This document shows, piece by piece, positions 9,414 to 17,761 of a DNA stretch of 29,922 nt. This stretch comes from Caldithrix sp964598255 (GTDB taxonomy: Bacteria; Calditrichota; Calditrichia; Calditrichales; Calditrichaceae). Each line of letters begins with the position of its first letter. The first letter of the stretch is position 1. A model generated the notes under the pieces. That model made no database searches and was not told the DNA's origin. It saw nothing but the letters and a program-made list of their open reading frames with translations. The translations under genes were made by a program, and so were the position numbers. The stretch lies in NCBI GenBank assembly GCA_964598255.1, contig CAZRBA010000072.1, positions 1 through 29,922 of the forward strand. Reading direction: 5' to 3'.

Positions 9414-9450
9414 AAAAGGAGCGTCCTTTACGGGCGTTCCTTTTATTTAA
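9414..9450 (+). terminator. Rho-independent terminator after nagB
   Basis: AAAAGGA at 9414-9420 pairs with TCCTTTT at 9438-9444; inner bases 9421-9426 pair with 9432-9437 through two GC-rich steps and G-U pairs, and the stem runs into TTTTATTTAA. It ends the acpP-synthetase-nagB unit. Confidence 0.8.
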
Positions 9451-9599
9451 ATTACGGATACACTAAAACTGTTTAAATACAGATATTCTGAAACGTATGC
9501 ACCTGATTAAAAAATGCGGGAGCGCGTTTCGTTGTTTTTACGTGGTACGGAATATTGCGCTGATTTTAAGTTTTAGGGATTTTCGGAGGAAGCACATCC

Positions 9600-11564
9600 A
9601 TGAAATATCGTAATCTGACGGAAGAAGAGATTAACAAATTAAAACACAGAGGCTGCTTTAGCGACGACTGGAGTAAGGTTACCATTCATCCGGAAACGGA
9701 CCTGTCGCGCATTAGCGAAGTATGTTTTCGCGGAAATGTGGTTATCGGCAAACTGGATGGTATGGTAGAGGTCGAAAAAGGAAGAATGCGTCCCAGTTCC
9801 ATTAGCCACAGTTCACTGGAAAATTGCGTTATAGGCGATCATTGCTACATAGCCGATGTGGGGTTGTTACGCAATTATCGTATCGGTTCCCATGTGATTC
9901 TTGAAAATATTCGCGCGTTGGAAACAAGCGGAGAATCGACTTTTGGCAATGGTACGGAAATTGAGGTTTTGAACGAAGGCGGTGGCCGCGAGTTACCGAT
10001 TTTTGACAAGTTATCCGCGCAATTTGCCTATCTTTACGTCCTTTATCGCCACGATTCCGAATTGATTAAGCAATTAAAAACAATGGTCGATCGCTATGTG
10101 GATTCGGCTAGGAGTACTTTTGGCGAAATAGGCGCGTTTAGTAAAATATTATGTAGCGATCAATTGATTAACATACGCCTGGGCGAATATGCGCATTTGC
10201 AGGCAGTAACTTCGTTAGAAAACGGAACCATTGTAAGCCATCAAAAGGCTCCTGTTTTTATCGGCACGGCTGTTATTGCGCGTAATTTTATTATTCAATC
10301 CGGCAGTCAGGTAAAGGACGGAGCTTTGCTGACCGATTGCTTTGTCGGACAAGGCGTGCGTATTGGCCGGCAGTTTTCGGCGGAAAATTCGGCCTTTTTT
10401 GCCAATAGCGAAGGTTTCCATAGCGAAGCCGTCAGCTTGTTTGCCGGGCCTTATTCTGTGACTCATCATAAATCCACCTTACTGATTGCGGCGATGATTT
10501 CCTTTTATAATGCGGGCAGCGGCACCAATCAAAGCAATCACATGTACAAATTGGGCCCGTTGCATCAGGGCATTTTGGAGCGCGGGGCGAAAACAGGTTC
10601 TTTTTCATACATGCTTTGGCCTTCACGCGTGGGGCCGTTTACGGCGGTTATCGGCAAACATTACACCAATTTCGATGCTTCGGATATGCCTTTCTCCTAT
10701 ATTGAAGAAGTGGAAGGCAAAAGTTTGTTAACGCCCGGAATGAACTTGTTTACAGTCGGAACCCGTCGCGACAGCGCCAAATGGCCCAAGCGCGACCGAC
10801 GAACCGATTCCCAGAAACTGGATTTGATCCATTTTGATCTTTTCAGTCCGTTTGTCATCAATCGGGTTTTACGCGGTCGCAAGGTTTTAAAGGAACTTTA
10901 CGAAAATGCCAATCGCCAACAGGAGTTTGTAAAATACAAAGGGTTGGCCATAAAGCGTTTACTTTTGCGGCAGGCCATTAAAAATTACACGATGGCTATC
11001 AAAATATTTTTGGGCGAGCAAATATTACGGCGCTTGCAAAACGTGCAGGATAAAAACGATATCGGAGCGCTGCGCAGCGCTTTAAACCCAGTTAAGAAAC
11101 CGGTATTGGAAAATTGGTACGACTTGTTGGGACTTTTTGTTGCTCAAAGCGCGCTCGACGGTTTGCTAAACAAAATAAAACAGGGTGCTTTTGCCTCTTA
11201 CGATCGGTTTTACTCCGAATTAAAAGCCATTTACGATGATTACGACGAATACGCCTGGGCCTGGACGGCTGCCTTGCTGAAAGAAGAAAAGGGCATTGAC
11301 GTGGCGGAAATAAGCGGCGAACAATTGCAGGAAATTATTCGGGATTGGAAAGAGAACAAACAACGCTTTAACAAAATGATTATGGCCGATGCGCAAAAAG
11401 AATACGATGCCAACAGTCGCATCGGATACGGAATTGATGGGGACGAACAGGTACGATCCGCCGATTTCGAAGCGGTGCGCGGTAATTACGAAACCAACGG
11501 TTTTGTGCGGGAATTGCAGGAAGAGAATAGCAAAATCGAAGAAATTGCCGCCAGGTGGGCATAG
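9600..11564 (+). CDS. DUF4954 family protein, left-handed beta-helix (copy 1)
   Basis: A 654-residue protein I recognise as DUF4954-like. Residues about 40-140 and 215-370 contain irregular hexapeptide-type turns (VIGDHCYI, RIGSHVIL, FIGTAVIA, FVGQGVRIG) typical of the left-handed parallel beta-helix of GlmU-like acyl- and nucleotidyltransferases. A charged helical C-terminal region (about 430-654) follows. It is paralogous to the protein at 18639-20813: both share an IGDxCxI...GNG segment, an H(K/N)(S/N)xxLIA segment, and a closing segment with FxPFxxxxGxxY-like spacing. No signal peptide or membrane segment, so cytoplasmic. GGAGGA precedes the ATG. Function is unknown; location after nagB and before a NagB-PIG-L fusion suggests sugar or amino-sugar phosphate chemistry, which is inference. 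Confidence 0.75.
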   Translation: MKYRNLTEEEINKLKHRGCFSDDWSKVTIHPETDLSRISEVCFRGNVVIGKLDGMVEVEKGRMRPSSISHSSLENCVIGDHCYIADVGLLRNYRIGSHVILENIRALETSGESTFGNGTEIEVLNEGGGRELPIFDKLSAQFAYLYVLYRHDSELIKQLKTMVDRYVDSARSTFGEIGAFSKILCSDQLINIRLGEYAHLQAVTSLENGTIVSHQKAPVFIGTAVIARNFIIQSGSQVKDGALLTDCFVGQGVRIGRQFSAENSAFFANSEGFHSEAVSLFAGPYSVTHHKSTLLIAAMISFYNAGSGTNQSNHMYKLGPLHQGILERGAKTGSFSYMLWPSRVGPFTAVIGKHYTNFDASDMPFSYIEEVEGKSLLTPGMNLFTVGTRRDSAKWPKRDRRTDSQKLDLIHFDLFSPFVINRVLRGRKVLKELYENANRQQEFVKYKGLAIKRLLLRQAIKNYTMAIKIFLGEQILRRLQNVQDKNDIGALRSALNPVKKPVLENWYDLLGLFVAQSALDGLLNKIKQGAFASYDRFYSELKAIYDDYDEYAWAWTAALLKEEKGIDVAEISGEQLQEIIRDWKENKQRFNKMIMADAQKEYDANSRIGYGIDGDEQVRSADFEAVRGNYETNGFVRELQEENSKIEEIAARWA

Positions 11565-11582
11565 AAGAGTGCGGTATGGACA

Positions 11583-11629
11583 AAATACCGGAGCGATCCC
11601 GACAGGGAGGTTAGGATCGCCCGGTATTT
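11583..11629. terminator. Long hairpin between convergent genes
   Basis: AAATACCGG (11583-11591) and GCGATCC (11593-11599) pair with GGATCGC (11614-11620) and CCGGTATTT (11621-11629): 16 base pairs with a single bulged A. It lies between the stop of the DUF4954 gene (11564) and the stop of yjbQ (11647) and probably terminates both. T-tracts are short, so it may act partly by RNA stabilisation. Confidence 0.65.
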
Positions 11630-11646
11630 AAATAAATGGCTGCCTT

Positions 11647-12066
11647 TTATTCCCCGATAATTTTTACCAAAACGCGTTTGCGGCGACGTCCGTCAAATTC
11701 GCCATAAAAAATTTGTTCCCATGGTCCGAAATCCAGACGTCCGTCCGTAACGGCCACAACCACCTCGCGGCCCATTATCTGGCGTTTTAAATGAGCATCA
11801 CCGTTATCTTCACCGGTACGGTTGTGGCGGTAATGTGAAATCGGTTCGTGCGGCGCCAGTTTTTCCAGCCAGTCATCATAGTCACGTAATAAACCCGACT
11901 CGTCATCATTAATGTATACGCTGGCTGTAATGTGCATGGCATTTACCAGACACAATCCTTCTTTAATACCCGATTCCCGCAAGCATTCTTCCACTTGTGG
12001 CGTGATATTGATATACGCTCTTCGCTGCGGAATATTGAACCACAATTCTTTACGGTACGATTTCAT
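11647..12066 (-). CDS. yjbQ: YjbQ/UPF0047 family protein
   Basis: A 139-residue protein of the YjbQ/UPF0047 family. The family signature is complete: NAMHITASVYINDDE (about 42-56), DYDDWLEKLAP, HYRHNRTGEDNGDAHLKRQIMG (about 78-99) and FGPWEQIFYGEFDG (about 113-126). The E. coli homologue has been linked to secondary thiamine-phosphate synthase activity, but the physiological role is not settled. The SD TAGGAGGT overlaps the stop codon of the upstream NagB-PIG-L gene, with only 8 bases between the two frames, so the genes are cotranscribed and probably translationally coupled. Confidence 0.93.
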   Translation of the reverse strand: MKSYRKELWFNIPQRRAYINITPQVEECLRESGIKEGLCLVNAMHITASVYINDDESGLLRDYDDWLEKLAPHEPISHYRHNRTGEDNGDAHLKRQIMGREVVVAVTDGRLDFGPWEQIFYGEFDGRRRKRVLVKIIGE

Positions 12067-12074
12067 TTTACCTC

Positions 12075-14429
12075 CTAAACATTTTCCGTGGTTTTGCGCA
12101 ATTCAAAAGCATGACGATGAAATTCATCCAATGACATCACTTTCAAAAAAACCAATCCGCGCGTGGAGCGAATACGCGAATCTGTGTTTTGGTAAAAGTA
12201 ATCGCGTCCCAAAAATAATTTCATCGTCTGGTATTGTTCTACCTGAATTTTTTGAGCCAGGCCGGAGAATGGTCCGTCGTATTCGTAACTCGGAAACGAG
12301 GCGTCGCGTTGCGAGCCGAAGGCATTCAAAAAGGCATGATCCAAAATAGCGCGCGTGTTGTGCGTAACGGGTACGTACAAATTGGCTTCGCTGGGATGAA
12401 AACGGTACCACACGTTGCGGTAGCCCCAAACCTGAATATCTTTGCGACCGGTTTCTTCGCTGTACAGGCGCAGGGCCGTCGATACCGCCTGGAGCACTTT
12501 GTAGTGGGTATCCGGGCCGCTGCCTTCGGGATCAAAGGCTACGGTTACTACCGTGGGTTTAACACGACGAATGGTTTCCAGAATCGGTTTAACATCGCGA
12601 TCCATCGTCGGCTCTTCGGTGAATATTTCACCTTTGTAGAATCCCAATCGGGAATGAATGACCGATTCGCAGGTAAAACCGAAGTATCCCCACAAAATAT
12701 CGGCTTCCCATTCGCGCACCATGCCTTTTAATTGCTGAATGTAAGAAAGGTCCTTTTTGCCCGGATACTGCGTACGAAAGTAATTGGCCAGTTCGTTAAT
12801 CCGATTTTGCAGATTTTCAATGGAATCTTCTTCGAAAATTTCGACCAAATTGCGCAGCAATCTTCGGGCATTTCCTTCGTCCATGGCCTGTTGATCGTTG
12901 GCTGCCAAACCATCCAAATATTGAAACACATCCCGGTTGCGAAAGGTTATATTGGTAGGATCAAAATAATTTTCGGCAAAAAGCGTTTGAAATTCTGGGT
13001 GGTAAATAAATGTTTCCGTAGTCTCCAGCAAATTAAGCATGTACTTATTGGTTACGGCATTAAAACCGCTGGTCAGATAATTAAAATAATGTGTATTGCT
13101 GGGCTCGCGCATAAGACGTACCACGTAAGGCAAATAGCCCAACATAATATCGTCGTGGTGCGGAGCAGTGTGTAAAATGGTTTGATTTTTGGGGATTTGT
13201 AAGGCTTTTTCGATATTTTTCAAATAGGTTTGTTCCACTTCTTTGACTAACGCGTTCACTTTCTCGCCATAACGTTCTAAAAGAAGTTTACTGGAGCGAA
13301 TAGATTTGAAGTCCTGGCGTGAAAGTTGGCTAAGGTTTTTATTTTTTTCTACGGCCAGGTCGCTGATAATCTGAAAAATATCCGTTTTGGGCAATTCCTT
13401 GCTTTCTTTTAATTTCAGGTAGCGCCGTTCGTTTAGTAATTTGGCCGCACCTTGGGTAACAAAAAAACGGGCATTGGGTAAATCGTGTAAGGCCGAAGCT
13501 GGTACTAAATTGGATTTTCCGGATTGAATGGCATCGCGTACTACTTTGGCTTTTGCTTCGCCTGCGGCGATGATTATGGCAGTGGCATTCGGGTTAAAGG
13601 TAATGGTTTGCAAACCGATGGTAATCACCAAACGATTGCGCGAGATTTCAATTCCGCCCAAATCCGAGGCAGCCGCAGCTTGTGTTTCGTAGTTGGTTTG
13701 GGTTAAACGAGTGGTGGAATAGTGACTGGAACCGCGTACATTAAAACCGATGTGTCCGTCCGGACCAATGCCACCTAAAAAGAAGCCGATTCCGCCCAAT
13801 TGGCGTATTTTCGATTCGTAATCTGTGCAAAATTGATCTACGGCAGCCAGCACTTCCTTTTGCCGTTTTTGCAAAGCATCTTTGGGATAAGTAAAACGCA
13901 AGCTTAAATCGACAATATGATCCGGCCAAACATCTTCCAAGGTTTCGTTTGGTTTTAAGCCGATTTGATTGGGGTTAATGAGCAGGGCTTTTTGCGGATC
14001 GAGTCCGAACCCGCGAATGTAGAATTTATTTACGTAATAAAAAAAACTGTTGTGCTGGGTTGAATTGATGGGGTAGAACTCATCGATTTGTACAAAATGG
14101 AAACTACGCATATCCGGTTTTTTTGCCGGATCCACACCGCATTCTTCCAGCAATTTTCGGACTTTGGGAATATTCCAATTCGTTAGCAGGTAGGTTACCC
14201 ATTTGATGAAATGTTCCGGAGTTTTACCGGTAGGCAGCGAAATAACGCCCCCTTCATTATGTTGTGCCCATTCCAAAAAGCGCATAGCGGTTAGTTTACC
14301 CAATTCCGGAAAATTATTGACAATAATCGTACCGATTTTTTCGATCGGCGGATATGTTAACTGTTGTCTGTTTTTTTCCATCATTAATTGTTCTACTCGG
14401 GATGAGTTGTTATGTATTTTCTTTTTCAT
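12075..14429 (-). CDS. NagB-like / PIG-L (LmbE) deacetylase-like fusion protein
   Basis: A 784-residue two-domain protein. Residues about 30-335 are a glucosamine-6-phosphate isomerase/deaminase-like domain: LPTGKTP (65-71), IDEF (Asp116, equivalent to NagB Asp72) and GPDGHIGFNVRGSS (Asp224, His226). The residue matching NagB Glu148, which assists the catalytic His in ring opening, is Val231. Residues about 415-690 are a PIG-L/LmbE-like zinc hydrolase domain: APHHDDIMLG (His424, Asp426, Asp427; Pro of the usual HPDD motif replaced by His425) and a probable third ligand His642 in GPDTHYKV. Family members N-deacetylate GlcNAc-type substrates. SD AAGGAG (14437-14442) precedes the ATG. yjbQ follows 8 bases downstream. 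Similar long proteins are often annotated simply as glucosamine-6-phosphate deaminase; the Glu loss makes that name doubtful. Confidence 0.85.
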   Translation of the reverse strand: MKKKIHNNSSRVEQLMMEKNRQQLTYPPIEKIGTIIVNNFPELGKLTAMRFLEWAQHNEGGVISLPTGKTPEHFIKWVTYLLTNWNIPKVRKLLEECGVDPAKKPDMRSFHFVQIDEFYPINSTQHNSFFYYVNKFYIRGFGLDPQKALLINPNQIGLKPNETLEDVWPDHIVDLSLRFTYPKDALQKRQKEVLAAVDQFCTDYESKIRQLGGIGFFLGGIGPDGHIGFNVRGSSHYSTTRLTQTNYETQAAAASDLGGIEISRNRLVITIGLQTITFNPNATAIIIAAGEAKAKVVRDAIQSGKSNLVPASALHDLPNARFFVTQGAAKLLNERRYLKLKESKELPKTDIFQIISDLAVEKNKNLSQLSRQDFKSIRSSKLLLERYGEKVNALVKEVEQTYLKNIEKALQIPKNQTILHTAPHHDDIMLGYLPYVVRLMREPSNTHYFNYLTSGFNAVTNKYMLNLLETTETFIYHPEFQTLFAENYFDPTNITFRNRDVFQYLDGLAANDQQAMDEGNARRLLRNLVEIFEEDSIENLQNRINELANYFRTQYPGKKDLSYIQQLKGMVREWEADILWGYFGFTCESVIHSRLGFYKGEIFTEEPTMDRDVKPILETIRRVKPTVVTVAFDPEGSGPDTHYKVLQAVSTALRLYSEETGRKDIQVWGYRNVWYRFHPSEANLYVPVTHNTRAILDHAFLNAFGSQRDASFPSYEYDGPFSGLAQKIQVEQYQTMKLFLGRDYFYQNTDSRIRSTRGLVFLKVMSLDEFHRHAFELRKTTENV

Positions 14430-14661
14430 GGACTGACTCCTTAACTAATGAATTCCTTTAAAAAAGTTGCAGCGAATATAATAAAATAGTCTAAGTCGAA
14501 CAATTATTTAAAATTAATCGAGGGTAAAATAAAAAAATCCGCAAAAAAACGGGAAAAAAAGACGAATGGACTTGATTTTATTTGCTATAGTTCTGAAATT
14601 AGAGACCAGTTAATTAATAAGTCTCAATTTTGGTTTTAATTGCTAAAGGAGGAATTTTCCA
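14430..14661. other. Divergent promoter region, NagB-PIG-L fusion / HU
   Basis: A+T-rich 232-base spacer between divergent genes. It contains a GAGAC/GTCTC inverted repeat (14602-14625) about 37 bases before the HU ATG, and the SDs of both genes at its ends. Both promoters must lie here, but I could not assign boxes with confidence. Confidence 0.45.
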
Positions 14662-14931
14662 ATGACGAAACAAGAACTCGTTACAAAAATTGCGGAAGAA
14701 GCAAATTTGTCTAAAAGAGCAGCCGAAGATGCATTGGCCGCTTTTATTAAAGCTGTTAAAGAAAGTTTGGCTAAAGGCGAAAGCGTTTCTTTGGTTGGCT
14801 TTGGTACATTTTCCGTTTCGGAACGTGCTGCTCGCAAAGGCCGGAATCCGCAAACCGGTGCCGAAATTGAAATCCCTGCCCGCAAGGTACCTGTGTTCCG
14901 TGCCGGTAAAGGTTTGAAAGAAGCTGTCTGA
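14662..14931 (+). CDS. hup: HU family DNA-binding protein
   Basis: An 89-residue nucleoid protein that bends and wraps DNA without strong sequence preference. The whole sequence fits HU: the N-terminal helices TKQELVTKIAEEANLSKRAA, the GFGTFSVSERAARKGRNPQTG segment containing the conserved RNPQTG turn at the arm tip, and IPARKVPVFRAGKGLKEAV. It has the strongest SD in the area (AAAGGAGG), consistent with high expression, and is followed by its own terminator. No partner gene is apparent. It might be an IHF-like paralogue, but the length and arm motif favour HU. Confidence 0.97.
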   Translation: MTKQELVTKIAEEANLSKRAAEDALAAFIKAVKESLAKGESVSLVGFGTFSVSERAARKGRNPQTGAEIEIPARKVPVFRAGKGLKEAV

Positions 14932-14950
14932 TTAAAATTGGTTTCTTACT

Positions 14951-14984
14951 AAAAAAGGCGAGAACAAAGGTTCTCGCTTTTTTC
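14951..14984 (+). terminator. Rho-independent terminator after HU
   Basis: GCGAGAAC (14958-14965), loop AAAG, GTTCTCGC (14970-14977), followed by six T and preceded by six A. Confidence 0.92.
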
Positions 14985-15105
14985 TCATTTTGATTGTTTG
15001 GTTTCTTAACAAATTATATGCTGCATTCTTTAATCGTTAAACTAAACATAGTCATATCATGAATTCTTTGTTACTTACTGTAAAAATCATATTTGGGAAA
15101 ATACG

Positions 15106-16587
15106 ATGAAAAAGTTTATATGGATCCGTTTAATTAGTATTCTTTTTTTATCTGTTTTTTTAGTACAGTGTAGTTTTAATCGTTTGCTAACTCAGCGTCA
15201 AAGTCGCTACGAAACAATAAGCAAACAAATCCGTTTTTTAATTTCCGATCCCAGCCTGGCCAATGCACATATCGGCATTTACATCGAATCTCTTAAAGAC
15301 GGTCAAGTCGTATTTGAAAATAATCCATTTAAATTAATGATACCGGCTTCCAACTTAAAGCTTTTTACCACGGCCGCGGCTCTGGTGAATTTGGGCCCGC
15401 AATTCCGTTATTCCACTCCGATTTTTGCCAATGGTTCTCAAACCGATTCGGTCTTAAAAGGAGACTTAATTGTAAAGGGCTCGGGCGACCCTTCCATTTC
15501 CGGACGTTTTTACCACGGAGACAAACTATTCGTTTTTAAAAGCTGGGCCGATTCGCTCAAGCACCGGGGAATTACCGTGATTCAGGGAAATTTGGTAGGG
15601 GACAACCGTTTCTTTAAAAAGCCCAGTATGGGCGAAGGCTGGAACTGGGATGACGAATCGTATTGGTATGCCGCACATACCTCGGCTCTGGCGTTTAATG
15701 ATAATTGTATCGATTTTAAAATTTGGCCGCAAAAACCAGGACAAAAAGTTCGCTTTACCCTTTTTCCGGCCGATGATTCCGTAAAAATAATTAACAACGC
15801 TATTACGGTTGATTCGCTTGGCGATTCGACTCTGAGCATAACGCGTATGAACGGCCGTAGTGTTTACCTGATTAAAGGTACGTTGCCCGTGACCGCAGAT
15901 ACGGTACGCGAGTCTGCTACTGTGCAAAGACCAGCAGATTATTTTTTGCGCACCTTGTTCAAAGTTTTAAGACAAAACGGTATTAACATTAAAGGCGGTA
16001 TTAAGATAATTAGTGAGAACGATTCTTTAAACTACCGATCGCAAACGCCGCTGTTCGTGCACAAATCACCGCCGTTATCCGATCTGATTCATGTGGTGAA
16101 TAAAGTGAGCCATAATTTTTATGCCGATCAGCTTCTTAAAACTATGGGGGCCAAATTCAACCATGAGGGCAGTTTTAAGGCCGGATGCAAGTTCGTAAAA
16201 AATTGGCTGGAAAGCATCGGGGTGGCTCCGCAGTATTTTTTTAATGTAGACGGTTCCGGGTTGTCACGCAAAAATTTTGTGGCACCTGTTGCAACAGCCA
16301 TTTTACTTAAAACGCTTTACCGACATCCCTATTTTAAATACTATTACGATTCGCTTCCCGTCGCCGGGGTGGACGGTACCATTCATAACCGCATGAAAGG
16401 CACTCTGGCCGCTGGCAATGTACACGCCAAAACGGGATACGTGCAAAGGATGCGGGCTTTATCGGGATATGTGAACATCGGTAAAAAAGACCCGATGATT
16501 TTTGTGATGATGTTTAATAATTACTCGGTGCCCACATCGGTAATCAATAAAATACAAGATCATATTTGTACGTTATTGGCCCAATAA
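15106..16587 (+). CDS. dacB: D-alanyl-D-alanine carboxypeptidase/endopeptidase, PBP4 (S13) type
   Basis: A 493-residue peptidoglycan hydrolase of peptidase family S13, acting in the periplasm on D-Ala-D-Ala ends and cross-links. All three penicillin-binding motifs are present: SNLK (Ser82, Lys85), SHN (335-337) and KTG (442-444), plus the VDGSGLSRKN signature (381-390) and the large insert between motifs 1 and 2 typical of PBP4. The N-terminus (1-22) is a hydrophobic export signal ending LVQC; Cys22 could be lipidated, although Gln before Cys is not a standard lipobox residue, so an ordinary signal peptide or anchor is also possible. No clear SD precedes the ATG at 15106. A bidirectional terminator follows. 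Confidence 0.95.
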   Translation: MKKFIWIRLISILFLSVFLVQCSFNRLLTQRQSRYETISKQIRFLISDPSLANAHIGIYIESLKDGQVVFENNPFKLMIPASNLKLFTTAAALVNLGPQFRYSTPIFANGSQTDSVLKGDLIVKGSGDPSISGRFYHGDKLFVFKSWADSLKHRGITVIQGNLVGDNRFFKKPSMGEGWNWDDESYWYAAHTSALAFNDNCIDFKIWPQKPGQKVRFTLFPADDSVKIINNAITVDSLGDSTLSITRMNGRSVYLIKGTLPVTADTVRESATVQRPADYFLRTLFKVLRQNGINIKGGIKIISENDSLNYRSQTPLFVHKSPPLSDLIHVVNKVSHNFYADQLLKTMGAKFNHEGSFKAGCKFVKNWLESIGVAPQYFFNVDGSGLSRKNFVAPVATAILLKTLYRHPYFKYYYDSLPVAGVDGTIHNRMKGTLAAGNVHAKTGYVQRMRALSGYVNIGKKDPMIFVMMFNNYSVPTSVINKIQDHICTLLAQ

Positions 16588-16592
16588 CAAAT

Positions 16593-16622
16593 AAAAAAGG
16601 CGGTACACATACCGCCTTTTTT
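16593..16622. terminator. Bidirectional terminator between dacB and the radical SAM gene
   Basis: AAAAAAGGCGGT (16593-16604), loop ACACAT, ACCGCCTTTTTT (16611-16622): a perfect 12-base-pair hairpin with A/T flanks on both sides, between convergent genes. Confidence 0.93.
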
Positions 16623-16658
16623 AATTTACGCAACTACGATTTTAAGCGATAATGCACA

Positions 16659-17645
16659 TTATTCGAACGGATGGCCCTCTTTTTCGAAATCGGGTAAATA
16701 ATATTCCGGTGCTTCCATTTCCTGTACAAATCCGTTTTCCATGTGCCATTTTTGCAAAACATCCGTTACGCGCACGTATTCCGCGTAACGGATTTTGCGG
16801 TTAAGCAGGGGAAAACGTTCGGCTTTGTGAACGGGGTAGTACTGCGACATTAAGCTGATGGCAATTTGCGGAGATAATTCTTGGGCAATCCAGGCTAGAA
16901 TATGTTCGCTTTCGGCCAGATGGTTGGGTAAAATGAGATGGCGAATAATAAGGCCTTTTTGTGCCAAGCCGTTTTCGTCCGTTTTTAGCAGGCCAACCTG
17001 TCGGAACATTTCTTTAATTGCCTGTCGAGCCACGGGAACATAGTTTTTTACGCGGGAATATTGCCAAGCAGCCGCATCGTCAAAATATTTGAAGTCCGGC
17101 AGATAAATATCCACAATTCCTTCGAGTAATCGTAAAACCGGTAAAGCATCGTAAGCATTCGTATTGTAGACAATGGGAAGGTTCAGGCCATCTAAAGCTG
17201 CAAGATAAATCGATTCGACCATTTGCGGGACAAAATGCGAAGGGGAAACAAAGTTAATATTGTGTACTTGCAGTTCGTTTTGCAAATAAAGCAGGTGTTT
17301 TGCCAGCTCCCGAACGGTTATTGCAAATTTGCGAAAATACCTTGGACGTTGGCTAATCTGATAATTTTGGCAAAATACACAACGTAAATTACAGCCGCCA
17401 AAGAAAATCGTTCCCGATCCGTTAGTGCCGGAGAGCACCGGTTCTTCCCCGTGGTGATCGCATATGGAAACCACGTAAGGTTTTTCTGCGGCCAAGCAGA
17501 ATCCCATTTTACCATTTAAACGATTTACATGGCAGTCCCGCGGGCAAACCGTGCAATCCGCTAATAAGGCGTTAAGAGCTTGTACGCGTTTTTTTAGTTC
17601 GCCGTCGGCCAATAAGTTTAAATATCCGGGTCTGAATTTTTTCAT
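16659..17645 (-). CDS. Radical SAM protein, PflA/PflX-like
   Basis: From the ATG at 17645 the protein has 328 residues. GCNLRCVFCQNYQIS contains the radical SAM CxxxCxxC cluster (Cys85, Cys89, Cys92), which binds the [4Fe-4S] centre that cleaves S-adenosylmethionine. Family resemblance is to the COG1313 PflX-like proteins, annotated as putative pyruvate formate-lyase activating enzymes; the real substrate is unknown. An additional four-cysteine N-terminal motif (CTVCPRDCHVNR...GFC, Cys31/34/38/50) could hold zinc or a second Fe-S cluster. A longer frame opening with TTG at 17681 abuts the upstream terminator and is less likely; neither start has a clear SD. No glycyl-radical partner enzyme lies nearby. 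Confidence 0.85.
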   Translation of the reverse strand: MKKFRPGYLNLLADGELKKRVQALNALLADCTVCPRDCHVNRLNGKMGFCLAAEKPYVVSICDHHGEEPVLSGTNGSGTIFFGGCNLRCVFCQNYQISQRPRYFRKFAITVRELAKHLLYLQNELQVHNINFVSPSHFVPQMVESIYLAALDGLNLPIVYNTNAYDALPVLRLLEGIVDIYLPDFKYFDDAAAWQYSRVKNYVPVARQAIKEMFRQVGLLKTDENGLAQKGLIIRHLILPNHLAESEHILAWIAQELSPQIAISLMSQYYPVHKAERFPLLNRKIRYAEYVRVTDVLQKWHMENGFVQEMEAPEYYLPDFEKEGHPFE

Positions 17646-17694
17646 GGTCGGCAATTTAAGCGCATTCCTGGGCAAAATCAATGGTGCGGCTCAT

Positions 17695-17719
17695 AAAAAA
17701 GGCATCCTGTACGGATGCC
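17695..17719 (-). terminator. Terminator of the LOG-family gene (minus strand)
   Basis: On the minus strand GGCATCC (17719-17713) and GGATGCC (17707-17701) form a stem followed by six T (17700-17695). It lies 43 bases past the stop of the 17762-18613 gene and so separates it from the radical SAM gene. Confidence 0.82.
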
Positions 17720-17761
17720 CTGAAAAGTAGAGACGATTGGTTTTGCAAGGATAAATTTGCT

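Noticed and set aside
12234..12731. 165-codon plus-strand ORF
   Set aside because: Antisense to the PIG-L half of the fusion gene, which has clear motifs; no SD.
17646..17681. N-terminal extension of the radical SAM ORF from a TTG
   Set aside because: It starts directly after the upstream gene's terminator and lacks an SD; the ATG at 17645 is preferred, though its own SD is also weak.
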